From an uncultured Prevotellaceae bacterium (GTDB lineage: Bacteria > Bacteroidota > Bacteroidia > Bacteroidales > Bacteroidaceae), in contig CAMWQU010000001.1 of the NCBI GenBank assembly GCA_947176535.1, positions 118,964-182,963 on the forward strand: a stretch of 64,000 nt of DNA. The letters run 5' to 3'. The position numbers and the translations under genes are program-made. Below the pieces are notes generated by a model. The model had not been told where the DNA came from. It saw only the letters and a program-made list of their open reading frames with translations, and searched no databases. Of the stretch, positions 50,630 through 60,759 are shown piece by piece; position 1 is the first letter of the stretch, and every line of letters begins with the position of its first letter.

Positions 50630-53011
50630 TCAGAACTTGAGTGTGATGTTTCCCATCACCGTAAAGCCCGCCATGGGGATGTAGCCGATTTGATAGTAAC
50701 GGTTGGATTCCGGGTACTCCTCCCCTACGATGCTTGAATACACCCAACCGCAGCTTGCATAATGGGCATTGAAGATGTTGTTCAGATTCAGCCCGAAAAG
50801 AATATGTTTCAGTCCTTTCCCACCGTTCTGCTTAGCAAGGGCAAGGTCGTAGCCCAGACGGATATTCGTCTGCGTGTAGCGGGGCAACGACCGGTCGCTG
50901 TTGGTCGTATTGTCCAGATACTGCCGCGAAACGAAGTTCGTGTGCCACGTGGCCTCGAATCCCTTGAAATGGAAGTCGGCAAAGCCGTTCAGAATGACAG
51001 CAGGCGAGTAGGCCAGCGTGGAATGGTCGTAATGCACGGTCGTCGGAGGAAGTTCATTCCAGTCTCCGTCGTAAGTTGCCACCACTTCATCGAAGTCGCG
51101 GATTACGTTACGGCTGATGGCGGCATTGGCCTCAAGCGAGAACCATTTCGTAACGTTCACCCCTCCGGTCAGTTCCATGCCCAGGCGGAAACTGCGCGGG
51201 ATGTTCGTCGTCAGGGACTCACCGATGTCGCTCACCTCTCCCGTCTGCACAAACTGATTGTGATAGAGCATCGAGTAAAGGCCGATGGTGGCGTGCCAAC
51301 GCTCTGAACGGAAACCGTAACCCAATTCCACGTCATGCAGGCTCTCCGCCTTGGGAGCAGGATAATGACCGTTCTCAGTGAAATTGTTGCGTTCGGGTTC
51401 ACGATGACTCATCGCATACGACAGATAGGCATTGTGTCCGTTGCGATGGTACGAGACACCAGCCTTGGGATTGAGAAAACTGTAACTTTTAGAGATATTG
51501 AGCTGATGAGCAACATACGAACCGTCGGCCGCCGAGACGAACTTATCATTCGTTCCGTTCGTGAGGAAGTTCACATGCCGGAACTGCACGTCGGCAAAAG
51601 CATCCCACGCCCCCGTGATGTGGTACATCCCTTTCAGGAACATCTGTCCGTCGAGTTTCGTGGCATCGCTGTCGTAATACTTATACTTGCCGTCGCGAAA
51701 GAGGTCGGCCTCCAACTGCTCGTTGCTCGTGTAGGTAAGGTAACCGTAATGATTGCCCTCGAAGTTCTGAAGCGAGGCACCGCCGATGACGTCCCAGTGT
51801 TCGTCCTTGTAATTGACGTTCCAGACCATGTTGTAGATTTCCTGCGTCAGCCCCTTCTTGCGCACGTAGTCCTCTTTCCCCAGCGTGGTGCCGTCGGAAA
51901 GCGTGATGGGCAGTCCGAACTTCTTGGGTTTGTTCCGGTAACGGAACTCCTCGTAGTAACCGTGTCCGTGGGTGTAGCGCAACGTTCCCGCCGTACTCCA
52001 GCGGTCGCTGATGCGCCACGAAAGGTTCAGCAGATTGTGGTTGTACCAGAAATTATCGGTCGTGCGGGGCCAGAGGCTGCCATCCTTCATCCGGTAACGG
52101 TCTACCGTCCAACCGCCGTTCCAGTCAGGAGAAAAACGCTCATACAGGCTGTTAAACTTACCGAGTCCCAGCTCATACATATCCTTGTAGGTGTGCACTC
52201 CATCGTAGACATTCATGCTGTAATCGTCATTACCTGCCGTCACGGCGTTCCAGGCCTGCCCCGTCTGTTCGTAGTTGCCGATGTTCTTGTAACTCAGCTT
52301 CAGCGTACCGCCGTCATTGATGTAGGTAAGACCGGCATAATAGCTGCCGCTGCGCCCCTTGGTGCCATGGATGTAACCGTCCGTGCGCGTACCATGATAG
52401 GCTCCGTCCAGTATCAGATGATTCTTCCACAACCCCGTCGAGAAGTTTCCGCCGAAGTTCCACGTATTGTACGAACCGCCGGACACCGTCAGTTGCAGTT
52501 CCGGCAGCGTATTGGGAGCCTTTGTGGTCAGGGCCACCGTAGCACCGAAGGCACCGTCTCCGTTAGTGGACGTGCCCACACCGCGCTGTATCTGCACGTT
52601 CGACAGCAGTGCGGCATACGAGTTCATGTTGGCCCAGAACACGCACTGGTCTTCCGGAGAATTGAGCGACACACCGTCCAGCGTCACATTGATGCGGCTA
52701 TCCCCGGCTCCGCGGATACGCATATACGTCGTGCCCGTTCCCATACCGTTATCACTCCACGCCAGCACTCCCGGCGTGCGGGCAAACAGGAAAGGCAGTT
52801 CCTGGCCCGTGCGCGAGAACGTCTCCAGCTCCTTCTTGTCAATCTTCGTCACTGCGAAAGGCGCATTCTCCTGCCCCTTTACCGCCATTACCACTACCTC
52901 ATTGAGGGCTTCCATCTTCAGGGAATCAGGAATCTCCTTTTCCAACTTCTGGGCATAACCCATCTGTGCCGTACCCATAAGCACGGCCACAAAAAGATAC
53001 ACTCTTTTCAT
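50630..53011 (-). CDS. TonB-dependent outer membrane receptor, probably for thiamine or its derivatives
   Basis: A 793-residue protein with a signal peptide (about residues 1-20, ending GYAQ). The plug domain spans about 30-150 (QELPFLFARTPGVLAWSDNG, RIRGAGDSRINVTLDGVSLN and GDGAFGATVAL). A 22-strand barrel follows, ending in a C-terminal Phe (FTVMGNITLKF), as required for barrel insertion. There is no CarboxypepD-like N-terminal extension and no SusD gene, so it is not a polysaccharide locus. The TPP riboswitch just upstream indicates uptake of thiamine compounds across the outer membrane, with PnuT as the inner-membrane step. Confidence 0.92.
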   Translation of the reverse strand: MKRVYLFVAVLMGTAQMGYAQKLEKEIPDSLKMEALNEVVVMAVKGQENAPFAVTKIDKKELETFSRTGQELPFLFARTPGVLAWSDNGMGTGTTYMRIRGAGDSRINVTLDGVSLNSPEDQCVFWANMNSYAALLSNVQIQRGVGTSTNGDGAFGATVALTTKAPNTLPELQLTVSGGSYNTWNFGGNFSTGLWKNHLILDGAYHGTRTDGYIHGTKGRSGSYYAGLTYINDGGTLKLSYKNIGNYEQTGQAWNAVTAGNDDYSMNVYDGVHTYKDMYELGLGKFNSLYERFSPDWNGGWTVDRYRMKDGSLWPRTTDNFWYNHNLLNLSWRISDRWSTAGTLRYTHGHGYYEEFRYRNKPKKFGLPITLSDGTTLGKEDYVRKKGLTQEIYNMVWNVNYKDEHWDVIGGASLQNFEGNHYGYLTYTSNEQLEADLFRDGKYKYYDSDATKLDGQMFLKGMYHITGAWDAFADVQFRHVNFLTNGTNDKFVSAADGSYVAHQLNISKSYSFLNPKAGVSYHRNGHNAYLSYAMSHREPERNNFTENGHYPAPKAESLHDVELGYGFRSERWHATIGLYSMLYHNQFVQTGEVSDIGESLTTNIPRSFRLGMELTGGVNVTKWFSLEANAAISRNVIRDFDEVVATYDGDWNELPPTTVHYDHSTLAYSPAVILNGFADFHFKGFEATWHTNFVSRQYLDNTTNSDRSLPRYTQTNIRLGYDLALAKQNGGKGLKHILFGLNLNNIFNAHYASCGWVYSSIVGEEYPESNRYYQIGYIPMAGFTVMGNITLKF

Positions 53012-53039
53012 TTCTTTTATCAGTAAATAGTTCGTTCAT

Positions 53040-53115
53040 TCTCTCTACGCCGGCATTATCCGGTTCAGATTCCAGGGTCTAATCTCAGCCACGCCAACAG
53101 ACGTAGCACCCCTAA
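53040..53115 (-). ncRNA. TPP riboswitch (THI element)
   Basis: On the minus strand GGGGTGCTACG, then GGCTGAGATTAGACCC, TGAACCGGATAATGCCGGCG and TAGAGA match the conserved blocks of the thiamine pyrophosphate aptamer. It lies between the promoter (53132-53163) and the receptor gene at 53011, leaving 28 bases for the expression platform. Because no long terminator stem fits there, control at translation initiation seems more likely. Confidence 0.95.
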
Positions 53116-53131
53116 TCAACGTTTTCGGTTG

Positions 53132-53163
53132 CAAAGATACGACATGAGAAGTAAATCCCCAAA
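53132..53163 (-). promoter_or_regulatory. Promoter of the thiamine uptake operon
   Basis: On the minus strand TTTG (53160-53163), 20-base spacer, TATCTTTG (53132-53139), just upstream of the TPP aptamer. Confidence 0.65.
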
Positions 53164-53209
53164 TATTTTCGCGTTTTTCTTTTACAGGATATTTTCTGTC
53201 CCTCCGTCG

Positions 53210-53300
53210 TCGGCCGGCAGTCCATACTATGGTCGGGGCTTGGTCCCGCTATGGATTCGCCCTCGTCCCGCTATGGACGGACGCGTGTCCTCCTATACAC
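53210..53300. repeat. Family C palindromic-unit array, copy 4
   Basis: Four units of about 22 bases ending in CTAT (53227-53230, 53249-53252, 53271-53274 and 53293-53296), so spaced exactly 22 apart. GTCCCGCTATGG occurs twice. It lies between the divergent thiamine operon and purA, and is followed by a CG/CA-rich alternating stretch (CACGTGTGCACGGGCGCGC). Confidence 0.85.
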
Positions 53301-53408
53301 GTGTGCACGGGCGCGCAGACGCGTTTCCTTAAATAATAATTACAGACCTCCGATGCAGATGCCTTGAATCTTGTTCCCCGATAATTTTATTTTCTCGAAA
53401 ATACTTAT

Positions 53409-53416
53409 TATCTTTG
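53409..53416 (+). promoter_or_regulatory. Probable -7 box of purA
   Basis: TATCTTTG, about 92 bases before the ATG; the -33 position is TTTT-like. The leader has no recognised riboswitch. Confidence 0.4.
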
Positions 53417-53507
53417 TGGACGATTACGAACGGGTTGTGCCTGCGGCCACGGAACGGACGTATGAGGCGCAATACGTTGGATGGAAATATGTTAATTGCG
53501 AATTTAT

Positions 53508-54779
53508 ATGAGCAAAGGTAAAGTGGATGCTCTGTTGGGCATTGTCTTCGGAGACGAAGGTAAAGGTAAAGTAGTGGATGTATTCACCCCGAAGTACGAC
53601 ATGGTGGCCCGGTTTGCAGGCGGCCCGAATGCAGGGCATACCATCATCTTCGAAGGTAAGAAGTTTGTGCTACGCAGCATTCCGTCGGGCATATTCGACG
53701 AAGGCAAGGTGAATATCATTGGAAACGGATGTGTCATTGCTCCCGACCTGTTCATGGCCGAGGCCAAGGAACTGGAGGCTGCCGGATATGACCTGAAAGA
53801 AAGACTGCACATCAGTCGGCGGGCACACCTGATATTGCCCACTCATCGTGTACTGGACAGAGCCTATGAGGCTGCGAAAGGCAAGAATAAAGTGGGAACC
53901 ACCGGAAAGGGTATCGGCCCCACTTACAGTGAGAAAGCGAGCCGGACGGGCTTGCGCGTGGGTGACATTCTGGAGGGTTTCGAGGAAAAATATGCAAACC
54001 TGAAAGCACGTCACGAGGAGATTCTGCGCAACCTGAACTTCACGGACTACGACATCACCGAAGAAGAGCAGCGTTGGATGGAGGGCGTGGAATACATGCG
54101 TAGCTTCCCGCTCACGGACACGGAGATAGAAATCAACCGCGCACTCCTGGAGGGCAAAAACGTGTTGGCAGAGGGAGCACAGGGCACAATGTTGGACATC
54201 GACCACGGAACGTACCCCTTTGTGTCATCTTCCAGCACCGTCTGCGGCGGCGTATGCACCGGACTGGGCGTAGCCCCGAACACCATCGGAGAAGTATATG
54301 GCATCTTCAAAGCCTACTCGACACGCGTCGGAAGCGGCCCGTTCCCGGTTGAACTGTTTGACGAGACCGGTGACAAGATACGCGAAATCGGCCACGAATA
54401 CGGAGCCGTCACCGGCCGGAACAGACGTTGCGGCTGGGTAGACCTGGTGGCTCTTCGCTACGCCATCATGGTGAATGGTGTGACGCAGCTCATCATGATG
54501 AAAGGTGACGTTCTGGATACATTCCCGACCATCAAAGCCTGCGTGGCTTACGAGAAAGACGGCATGCAGACAACCGATATGCCTTTCGACACAGAGGGCT
54601 GGCAGGCCGTGTATGAGGAATTGCCGGGATGGCAGTCCGACCTTACAGCCATTACGCAGAAAAGTCAGTTCCCCAAGGCATTCAGCGATTACATCAAGTA
54701 TCTGGAGAACCACCTCGGAGTGCCTATTACCATTGTCAGCGTAGGCCCAGACAGAGCACAAACCATCGTCAGAGAATAA
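53508..54779 (+). CDS. purA: Adenylosuccinate synthase
   Basis: A 423-residue GTP-dependent enzyme joining aspartate to IMP on the way to AMP. GIVFGDEGKGKVVDVF (about residues 10-25) is the GTP-binding start, GGPNAGHTI the IMP loop, and GTTGKGIGPTYSEKASRTGLRV and GVGSGPFPVEL-like segments follow. I use ATG 53508 (MSKGKVDALLG); an in-frame TTG 12 bases upstream is less likely. Confidence 0.96.
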   Translation: MSKGKVDALLGIVFGDEGKGKVVDVFTPKYDMVARFAGGPNAGHTIIFEGKKFVLRSIPSGIFDEGKVNIIGNGCVIAPDLFMAEAKELEAAGYDLKERLHISRRAHLILPTHRVLDRAYEAAKGKNKVGTTGKGIGPTYSEKASRTGLRVGDILEGFEEKYANLKARHEEILRNLNFTDYDITEEEQRWMEGVEYMRSFPLTDTEIEINRALLEGKNVLAEGAQGTMLDIDHGTYPFVSSSSTVCGGVCTGLGVAPNTIGEVYGIFKAYSTRVGSGPFPVELFDETGDKIREIGHEYGAVTGRNRRCGWVDLVALRYAIMVNGVTQLIMMKGDVLDTFPTIKACVAYEKDGMQTTDMPFDTEGWQAVYEELPGWQSDLTAITQKSQFPKAFSDYIKYLENHLGVPITIVSVGPDRAQTIVRE

Positions 54780-54806
54780 AGGAAATAAGCCGAAGAGGAG
54801 AAATAA

Positions 54807-54847
54807 AGAGCCGTGTTTGACTAACGATACCAGTCAAACACGGCTCT
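54807..54847. terminator. Bidirectional terminator between purA and the TPR gene
   Basis: AGAGCCGTGTTTGACT and AGTCAAACACGGCTCT form a perfect 16-bp stem with a 9-base loop; TTCATTTTATG follows on the plus strand and TTTATTTCTCC on the minus strand. Confidence 0.85.
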
Positions 54848-54872
54848 TCATTTTATGGTATATCCCACTCCT

Positions 54873-55739
54873 CTACTTCTTCATCAGCGATGCCATTTCT
54901 TTGGGGTCTGCTCCCAGTTTTACAGCCATGCGGGTATCCAGCATGGCCTGTTTCCGCTTCCTCATGTCAAGGAACAGCGTAGCACGACTGACATAGAAGT
55001 CGGCATTGGTCGGCTCCATTTCTATGGCACGGGAGAGGTCGGCCAAGGCAGCTTCGTACTGCTTGCGCTCCTGTTCCATGCCTCCGCGAATGGCATAAAG
55101 AACGGCATGGTCGGGATAAACCGCAATCAGGGCATCCATCTGCTCCATAGCCTCACGCGGCCGGCCGTTGCGGTCGTTGAGCAGGATAAGTCCGATGTAG
55201 GCTTTTTCATTCAGAGGTTCGAGACGCAGAATCGTTTCGTAGTCAGCCCGGGCTTTCTTCGCATCACGCATGCCGGAATAAATGTGTGCCCGCATTTGCA
55301 AAGCCTCCATGTTCTCCGGTTGCATGTCCAGCACGTCATTGTAATCGGACAAAGCCCGTGCCTCATTCCCCATGCGATACAGAAGAGCGGCACGGTCGAG
55401 CCTCAGCTCCATGTCCTGCGGCCTGAGATTCAGGCCTAGCGTATAATTTTCGAGGGCTTCCAGAGGATTATTCTGACGTTCCTTAATCTTCGCGATATAC
55501 TTATACAGGAGGAAGTTAGAGGCGTGCATCGGATAACGTTGCAGGACTGCACGAAAATTATCCTCTGCCTGCTGCATACTGTCAATCGCAAGTGCATCAA
55601 GGCCCTGACGCACAAGCGAGATATAAATGGAATCCTTCTCCCGCCCCTCCTCTGCGGGTACGGGGGCAACCTCTTGCGCCGCAAGAAAAGCGGGCCAGAG
55701 AGTTATCGCCAAAAACAACGTTTCTTTTAGTCTCAACAC
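54873..55739 (-). CDS. Periplasmic tetratricopeptide repeat protein
   Basis: A 288-residue protein with a signal peptide (about residues 1-22, ending FLAAQ). At least six TPR units are visible: DALAIDSMQQAEDNFRAVLQRYP, NPLEALENYTLGLNLRP, GNEARALSDYNDVLDMQPEN, DAKKARADYETILRLEPLN, GRPREAMEQMDALIAVYPDH and QYEAALADLSRAIEMEPTN. It would serve as a protein-binding scaffold. It follows leuB by 13 bases and so is the last gene of the leu operon, with no evident link to leucine synthesis. Confidence 0.88.
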   Translation of the reverse strand: MLRLKETLFLAITLWPAFLAAQEVAPVPAEEGREKDSIYISLVRQGLDALAIDSMQQAEDNFRAVLQRYPMHASNFLLYKYIAKIKERQNNPLEALENYTLGLNLRPQDMELRLDRAALLYRMGNEARALSDYNDVLDMQPENMEALQMRAHIYSGMRDAKKARADYETILRLEPLNEKAYIGLILLNDRNGRPREAMEQMDALIAVYPDHAVLYAIRGGMEQERKQYEAALADLSRAIEMEPTNADFYVSRATLFLDMRKRKQAMLDTRMAVKLGADPKEMASLMKK

Positions 55740-55752
55740 GGTAGTACGGACG

Positions 55753-56814
55753 TTATTTGTTCTTTATGTATTCAACTATCCAACGGCCCACCTCACGTGT
55801 GCCATAACGTTCTCCGCCCTCAACCTGAATCTCGGGAGTACGCACATTCCGGTCGAGCGACGCATTCACGGCCTCCCGAATAAGCGCGCCTTCCTCCTTC
55901 AGCCCGAAGTGCTCATAAAGCATGGCCACGGAAAGAATCTGAGCCAGCGGATTGGCTATATTCAGTCCCTTACCTTGCGGCCACGAACCGTGGATGGGTT
56001 CGAACACCGGCGTATGCTCACCGGTGGAGGCACTGGGCAGCAGCCCCATAGAACCCGTAATGCAGGAGCCCTCGTCGGTGAGAATATCCCCAAACGTATT
56101 CTCCGTCACCATGACATCGAAGAAGCGCGGCTCCTGAATCATACGCATCGCGGCATTATCGACGTACATGAAATCCGTAGTCACATCCGGGTATTCGCTC
56201 ATCATTTCCTGAGCCACCTTTCGCCACAAACGACTGGAGGCAAGTACATTCGCTTTGTCTACAACCGTCAGATGATGGCGACGCTGACGGGCATACTGAT
56301 AGGCCACGCGCAGGATGCGCTCCACCTCCGGACGACTGTAATAGTTGGTATCATAAGCCTCATCGGCACCCTCCTTTTTCTCCCCGAAATACATTCCGCC
56401 CGTAAGTTCACGGATGCAGATAAAGTCCGCTCCCCGCACAAGTTCGTCTTTCAGGGGCGACTTGTGCACAAGGCAGTCGAACGTCGTGACGGGACGAATG
56501 TTGGCAAAAAGCCCCAACTTCTTGCGCATGGCCAACAAACCTTGTTCCGGACGCACCTTGGCCGTGGGATTGTTGTCGAACTTAGGGTCTCCCACACTGG
56601 CAAAGAGCACGGCATCGGCATCCATGCAGACCCGGAAAGTCTCCTCCGGAAAGGGCTCGCCGACCTCGTCGATGGCATGGGCACCACACAAGGCCTCCTT
56701 ATACGAGACCTGATGGCCAAACTTCTCGGCAACGGCCGACAAGACGGCAACACCTTGTTCCATAATCTCAGGGCCGATTCCATCACCGGCCAAAACTGCA
56801 ATCTTGAGTTTCAT
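55753..56814 (-). CDS. leuB: 3-isopropylmalate dehydrogenase
   Basis: A 353-residue NAD-dependent enzyme oxidising 3-isopropylmalate in leucine synthesis. [17 protein letters not shown] starts the fold, [15 protein letters not shown] and [26 protein letters not shown] (residues about 236-261) are the conserved catalytic and metal-binding parts. It follows leuD by 52 bases. Confidence 0.95.
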   Translation of the reverse strand: MKLKIAVLAGDGIGPEIMEQGVAVLSAVAEKFGHQVSYKEALCGAHAIDEVGEPFPEETFRVCMDADAVLFASVGDPKFDNNPTAKVRPEQGLLAMRKKLGLFANIRPVTTFDCLVHKSPLKDELVRGADFICIRELTGGMYFGEKKEGADEAYDTNYYSRPEVERILRVAYQYARQRRHHLTVVDKANVLASSRLWRKVAQEMMSEYPDVTTDFMYVDNAAMRMIQEPRFFDVMVTENTFGDILTDEGSCITGSMGLLPSASTGEHTPVFEPIHGSWPQGKGLNIANPLAQILSVAMLYEHFGLKEEGALIREAVNASLDRNVRTPEIQVEGGERYGTREVGRWIVEYIKNK

Positions 56815-56866
56815 TTATAACTGTCTTCTATAATGTTCCACCATCGGAGGCACCCGCCGGCGACTC

Positions 56867-57481
56867 TCATCTCTCCTTTTCCCACGCCTCTATTTTCGCC
56901 GTATTCTCCAACAGAAAGTCGATATCGTCCAACGCGTTCATGAGGCAATACTTCTTATAACCATTCAGTTCGAACCGCTCGCTATGCCCCGTAGTCAGAT
57001 TCGTCACCGTCTGCTCCGGCACATCCACTTTCACCTCTGCCTGCGGATTGCGGGCTATCGTGTCAAAAAGTTCCTGCTGAAAAGCAATGCTCACGACCAC
57101 CGGCAGCACAAAGTTGTTCAGGAGATTATTGCGATGTATGTCGGCAAAACTGCAGGATATGACCACCCGGACACCGTAGCCTGCAATGGCCCATGCCGCA
57201 TGTTCGCGACTGCTACCACTTCCCCAGTTGGCACCTGCCACAATAATTTCGTGCACTCCCGCGTGCGGTTTCTCGGAAAACTCGTCCCTGTTCATTACGA
57301 AGTCGGGAATCTTCTTTCCGTCGGCATCGTAGCGGAGGTCGTGCATGAAGGCGTCGCCAAAGAAGTCAGACTCGCGTGTTGTACCGGCCAGGTAGCGGGC
57401 CGGGATTATCAGGTCGGTATTGCAGTTATCTATGGCAATAGGAATGCAAGTGGACTGTATGAGATCAAATTTTTCTTTCAT
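56867..57481 (-). CDS. leuD: 3-isopropylmalate dehydratase small subunit
   Basis: A 204-residue swivel-domain subunit that pairs with LeuC in isomerising 2- to 3-isopropylmalate. NTDLIIPARYL, GANWGSGSSREHAAWAIAGYGVRVVI and SFADIHRNNLLNNFVLPVV are diagnostic. It starts 11 bases after leuC. Confidence 0.96.
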   Translation of the reverse strand: MKEKFDLIQSTCIPIAIDNCNTDLIIPARYLAGTTRESDFFGDAFMHDLRYDADGKKIPDFVMNRDEFSEKPHAGVHEIIVAGANWGSGSSREHAAWAIAGYGVRVVISCSFADIHRNNLLNNFVLPVVVSIAFQQELFDTIARNPQAEVKVDVPEQTVTNLTTGHSERFELNGYKKYCLMNALDDIDFLLENTAKIEAWEKER

Positions 57482-57492
57482 CGTGTTCTTTT

Positions 57493-58908
57493 CTATACGT
57501 CATTCGACTTGTTCTCAAATCCCATCTTACGGACATCCGTCACCACTCCGGTGACTGCCGATGCCGCCACCGTGAGCGGACTGGCCAGGATGGTTCTCGC
57601 CCCGGGGCCCTGCCGTCCGACGAAATTCCGGTTCGACGTGGAAATGGCCAGTTTGCCGGCCGGCACTTTATCGGGATTCATGGCCAGACAGGCCGAGCAG
57701 GAGGGTAACCGAAGGTCGAAGCCGGCCGCTTCCAGAATCTTGTCGATGCCCTCGTCGATGATTTGCTGACGAACGCTCCAACTACCCGGCACGAGCCACG
57801 CCACGACGTTCGGAGCTTTCCGCCTGCCCCGCACCACGGAGGCAAAGGCACGGAAGTCCTCGATACGCCCGTTGGTGCAGGCTCCAAGGAAAACATAGTC
57901 CACGGGCACTCCTTCCAGTTTCTGACCGGGCCGGAACTGCATATAACTGAGCTGCTCCAGAAATCCCGCACGCTCCGTTTCCGGCACATCCTCCAATGCC
58001 GGGATGCAACCGTCCACAGCTATACCGGCACCGGGATTGGTGCCATACGTGATGCGCGGAGCGATGTCCTCGCCCCGGAAAGTCACTTCCTTGTCAAAGA
58101 CGGCATCATCGTCCGAGCGTAACTTCCTCCATTCCTCCACAGCCTTGTCCCAGTCGGCCCCTTTCGGGGCATATTCACGCCCTTTCAGGTAGGCGAAAGT
58201 GGTCTCATCGGGGGCAATCAGACCGGCCCGCGAGCCCATCTCAATGCTCAGGTTGGAAAGCGTCAGCCGCCCCTCCATACTCATGTTGCGGACGACGGAG
58301 CCAGCGTATTCCACAGCATACCCCGTCGCACCGGAGGTCGTCATGCGGGCCATAAGGTAGAGGGCCACATCCTTGGCCGTAGTGCCTTCGGGCAGCGTTC
58401 CCTCGATGTTGATGCGCATGGTTTTGGGCTTGCTTTGCAGAATGCACTGCGAGGCCAGCACCTGGGCCACCTCACTGGTGCCAATGCCCATAGCTATGGC
58501 ACCGACGGCCCCGTGCGTAGACGTATGGCTGTCGCCGCAGACGATGGTCATTCCCGGCAGCGAAAGTCCCTTCTCCGGGCCTACAACATGGACGATACCA
58601 TTGTCCGGAGTGCCCATGCCGAAGTGACGGATGCCGAACTCCTCGCAGTTGCCCCTCAGGGTTTCCACCTGCTTGCGGCCCACGGGGTCGCCGATGACCT
58701 CCTGCTGGTCGCTGGGCGTATTGTGGTCGGGCATGGCCACCACCTGAGCGGGACGGAACACACGAAGTCCCTTTTCGCGCAGCGTGTCGAAGGCCTGCGG
58801 ACTCGTCACCTCATGGACATAAAGCCGGTCGATGTATAGTTGCGTGGGGCCGTCCGCCACGTTCCGGATGACGTGCGCGTCCCAGATTTTATCAAATAAG
58901 GTTCTCAT
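57493..58908 (-). CDS. leuC: 3-isopropylmalate dehydratase large subunit
   Basis: A 471-residue aconitase-family subunit carrying a [4Fe-4S] cluster. [43 protein letters not shown] and [33 protein letters not shown] (within residues 405-440) contain the cluster Cys residues and substrate loop. Its ATG overlaps the leuA stop by 4 bases. Confidence 0.96.
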   Translation of the reverse strand: MRTLFDKIWDAHVIRNVADGPTQLYIDRLYVHEVTSPQAFDTLREKGLRVFRPAQVVAMPDHNTPSDQQEVIGDPVGRKQVETLRGNCEEFGIRHFGMGTPDNGIVHVVGPEKGLSLPGMTIVCGDSHTSTHGAVGAIAMGIGTSEVAQVLASQCILQSKPKTMRINIEGTLPEGTTAKDVALYLMARMTTSGATGYAVEYAGSVVRNMSMEGRLTLSNLSIEMGSRAGLIAPDETTFAYLKGREYAPKGADWDKAVEEWRKLRSDDDAVFDKEVTFRGEDIAPRITYGTNPGAGIAVDGCIPALEDVPETERAGFLEQLSYMQFRPGQKLEGVPVDYVFLGACTNGRIEDFRAFASVVRGRRKAPNVVAWLVPGSWSVRQQIIDEGIDKILEAAGFDLRLPSCSACLAMNPDKVPAGKLAISTSNRNFVGRQGPGARTILASPLTVAASAVTGVVTDVRKMGFENKSNDV

Positions 58909-60407
58909 TTCTTGAACTTGTTAATGCAATCAATATACGCCTCGACGGAAGCCGTCACGATGTCGGTATTCGCGCCGAAGCCGTAGTAAACGTGCCCGTC
59001 GTACTCCACCTGCATGTGCACCTTGCCCACGTCGTCGGAGCCCTTGGATATGGCCTGAATGGTAAACTCCTTCAGCGTCATCTGCCGGCGGATGACATTC
59101 TTCAGGGCCTTGATGGCGGCATCCACGGGACCGTTTCCACTGGCCGAAGCCTCGAAGCGTTCGCCCGAGAGATTCAGTCCGATAGCAGCCACGCTCTTCA
59201 CGCCCATTCCCGTTGTCACCTGCAAATAGTCAAGCCGGATGGCATGGGAGGCGGCACGGTCGGAACCGGCCAGAACAAGTATGTCGTCGTCCGTCACCTC
59301 CTTTTTCCGGTCGGCCAACTTCAGGAACGCCTCATAGATTTTATCGAGCCGTTCGCCGTCCACTTCCACGCCGTTCACGTGCAGACGGTGTTTCAGGGCC
59401 GCCCTACCGCTCCGGGCCGTGAGCACAATGGAGTTGTCGTCGATGCCGACGTCCTTGGGATTCATAATCTCATAAGTCGAAACGTCCTTTAGCACGCCGT
59501 CCTGGTGGATGCCGCTGGAGTGGGCAAAAGCGTTCCGGCCCACGATGGCCTTGTTGGGCTGCACGGGCATGTTCATCAGGCTCGAAATCATGCGGCTGAG
59601 GGGGAATATCTTCGTTGTGTTGATGTTGGTCTCGATGCCGAGATAGGGATGGGTCTTGAACGTCATCACCACCTCTTCCAGACTGGTATTCCCGGCCCGT
59701 TCGCCGATGCCGTTGATGGTAACTTCCACCTGCCGTGCCCCGTTGAGCACGCCGGCTATGGTATTGGCCGTGGCCATGCCGAGGTCGTTGTGGCAGTGGG
59801 TGGAGAGAATGGCTTTCCCGGCCGACAGCCCATCGACGTGTTCCATCAGATACTTGATTTTATCACCGTATTCCATCGGCACGCGGAAGCCCGTGGTGTC
59901 GGGGATATTGACCACCGTGGCCCCGGCTTTGACCACGGCTTCGACCACTCGGGCAAGGTATTCGTTGTCCGTGCGACCGGCGTCCTCGGCATAAAATTCC
60001 ACATCCTCGACGTACCGCTTGGCATACTTCACGGCGCGGACTGCACGCTCGATGATTTCCTCCGGCGTGGAGTTGAACTTATGGCGGATGTGGCTCTCGC
60101 TGGTGCCTATGCCCGTGTGGATGCGCTTGTGACGGGCATACTGCAGGGCCTCGGCGGCCACGTCGATGTCCCGCTCCACGGCACGCGTCAGCGCACAAAT
60201 GACGGGCCACGTTACGGCCTTGGAGATTTCGACCACGGAATTAAAATCCCCCGGACTGCTGACCGGAAAACCGGCCTCGATGGCGTCCACGCCGAGAAGT
60301 TCCAACTGACGGGCCACCTGTATCTTTTCCACCGTATTCAACTGGCATCCCGGCACCTGCTCGCCGTCGCGCAACGTCGTATCGAAAATAAACAATCTAT
60401 CGTTCAT
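58905..60407 (-). CDS. leuA: 2-isopropylmalate synthase
   Basis: A 500-residue enzyme condensing acetyl-CoA and 2-oxoisovalerate, the committed step of leucine synthesis. [17 protein letters not shown] is the catalytic start, [19 protein letters not shown] the metal-binding HxH motif, and [17 protein letters not shown] follows. A C-terminal leucine-sensing LeuA dimer domain is present (about residues 365-500). It heads leuA-leuC-leuD-leuB-TPR. No leucine-codon attenuator peptide was seen in the short leader. Confidence 0.95.
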   Translation of the reverse strand: MNDRLFIFDTTLRDGEQVPGCQLNTVEKIQVARQLELLGVDAIEAGFPVSSPGDFNSVVEISKAVTWPVICALTRAVERDIDVAAEALQYARHKRIHTGIGTSESHIRHKFNSTPEEIIERAVRAVKYAKRYVEDVEFYAEDAGRTDNEYLARVVEAVVKAGATVVNIPDTTGFRVPMEYGDKIKYLMEHVDGLSAGKAILSTHCHNDLGMATANTIAGVLNGARQVEVTINGIGERAGNTSLEEVVMTFKTHPYLGIETNINTTKIFPLSRMISSLMNMPVQPNKAIVGRNAFAHSSGIHQDGVLKDVSTYEIMNPKDVGIDDNSIVLTARSGRAALKHRLHVNGVEVDGERLDKIYEAFLKLADRKKEVTDDDILVLAGSDRAASHAIRLDYLQVTTGMGVKSVAAIGLNLSGERFEASASGNGPVDAAIKALKNVIRRQMTLKEFTIQAISKGSDDVGKVHMQVEYDGHVYYGFGANTDIVTASVEAYIDCINKFKK

Positions 60408-60446
60408 ATTGCTTTATACCTTAAAAAATCATACAAAACCGTACCG

Positions 60447-60478
60447 CAAAGATACAATTTTGTTAGCATCGGGCCAAA
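60447..60478 (-). promoter_or_regulatory. Promoter of the leu operon
   Basis: On the minus strand TTTG (60475-60478), 20-base spacer, TATCTTTG (60447-60454); leader of about 35 bases to the ATG at 60407. Confidence 0.65.
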
Positions 60479-60513
60479 TGTTTCGCCCGGTTTCAAGGAC
60501 TCCGCACGAAAAT

Positions 60514-60657
60514 CCGCTGCAGGGCACGGAAGCCGTTGCGCGCCCTGCGGCGGAGGATTCGGACGCCCCGGCTATTCCCCTCGGCAGTGTCAGGCCGGTG
60601 ACACGAAGCGTTCAAAAGCAATGAAACCGGCAGTGTCACCACGACGACACCACCGGT
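60514..60657. repeat. Two strong hairpins between GH30 and leuA
   Basis: Hairpin 1: CCGCTGCAGGGC (60514-60525) pairs with GCCCTGCGGCGG (60542-60553). Hairpin 2: ACCGG (60626-60630) with CCGGT (60653-60657), enclosing GTGTC/GACAC. GGCAGTGTCA occurs at 60583-60592 and 60629-60638, and GTGTCA-N6-TGACAC makes a third dyad. Either hairpin may end transcription from the minus-strand GH30 gene. No gene is seen in 60479-60759. Confidence 0.6.
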
Positions 60658-60759
60658 TCCAATATATAGAAACTTTTCTGAAACTCGTCACTTCAAGAAA
60701 AACAGCCAATAAAGATTTTTCTGCAGAGTCACGCCTCGCCCTCAGACTTCCCGCAGGCC

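Noticed and set aside
60479..60759. Leucine attenuator or T-box before leuA
   Set aside because: The hairpins lie upstream of the mapped promoter boxes relative to leuA, so they are not in the leu leader; no Leu-rich leader peptide was found.
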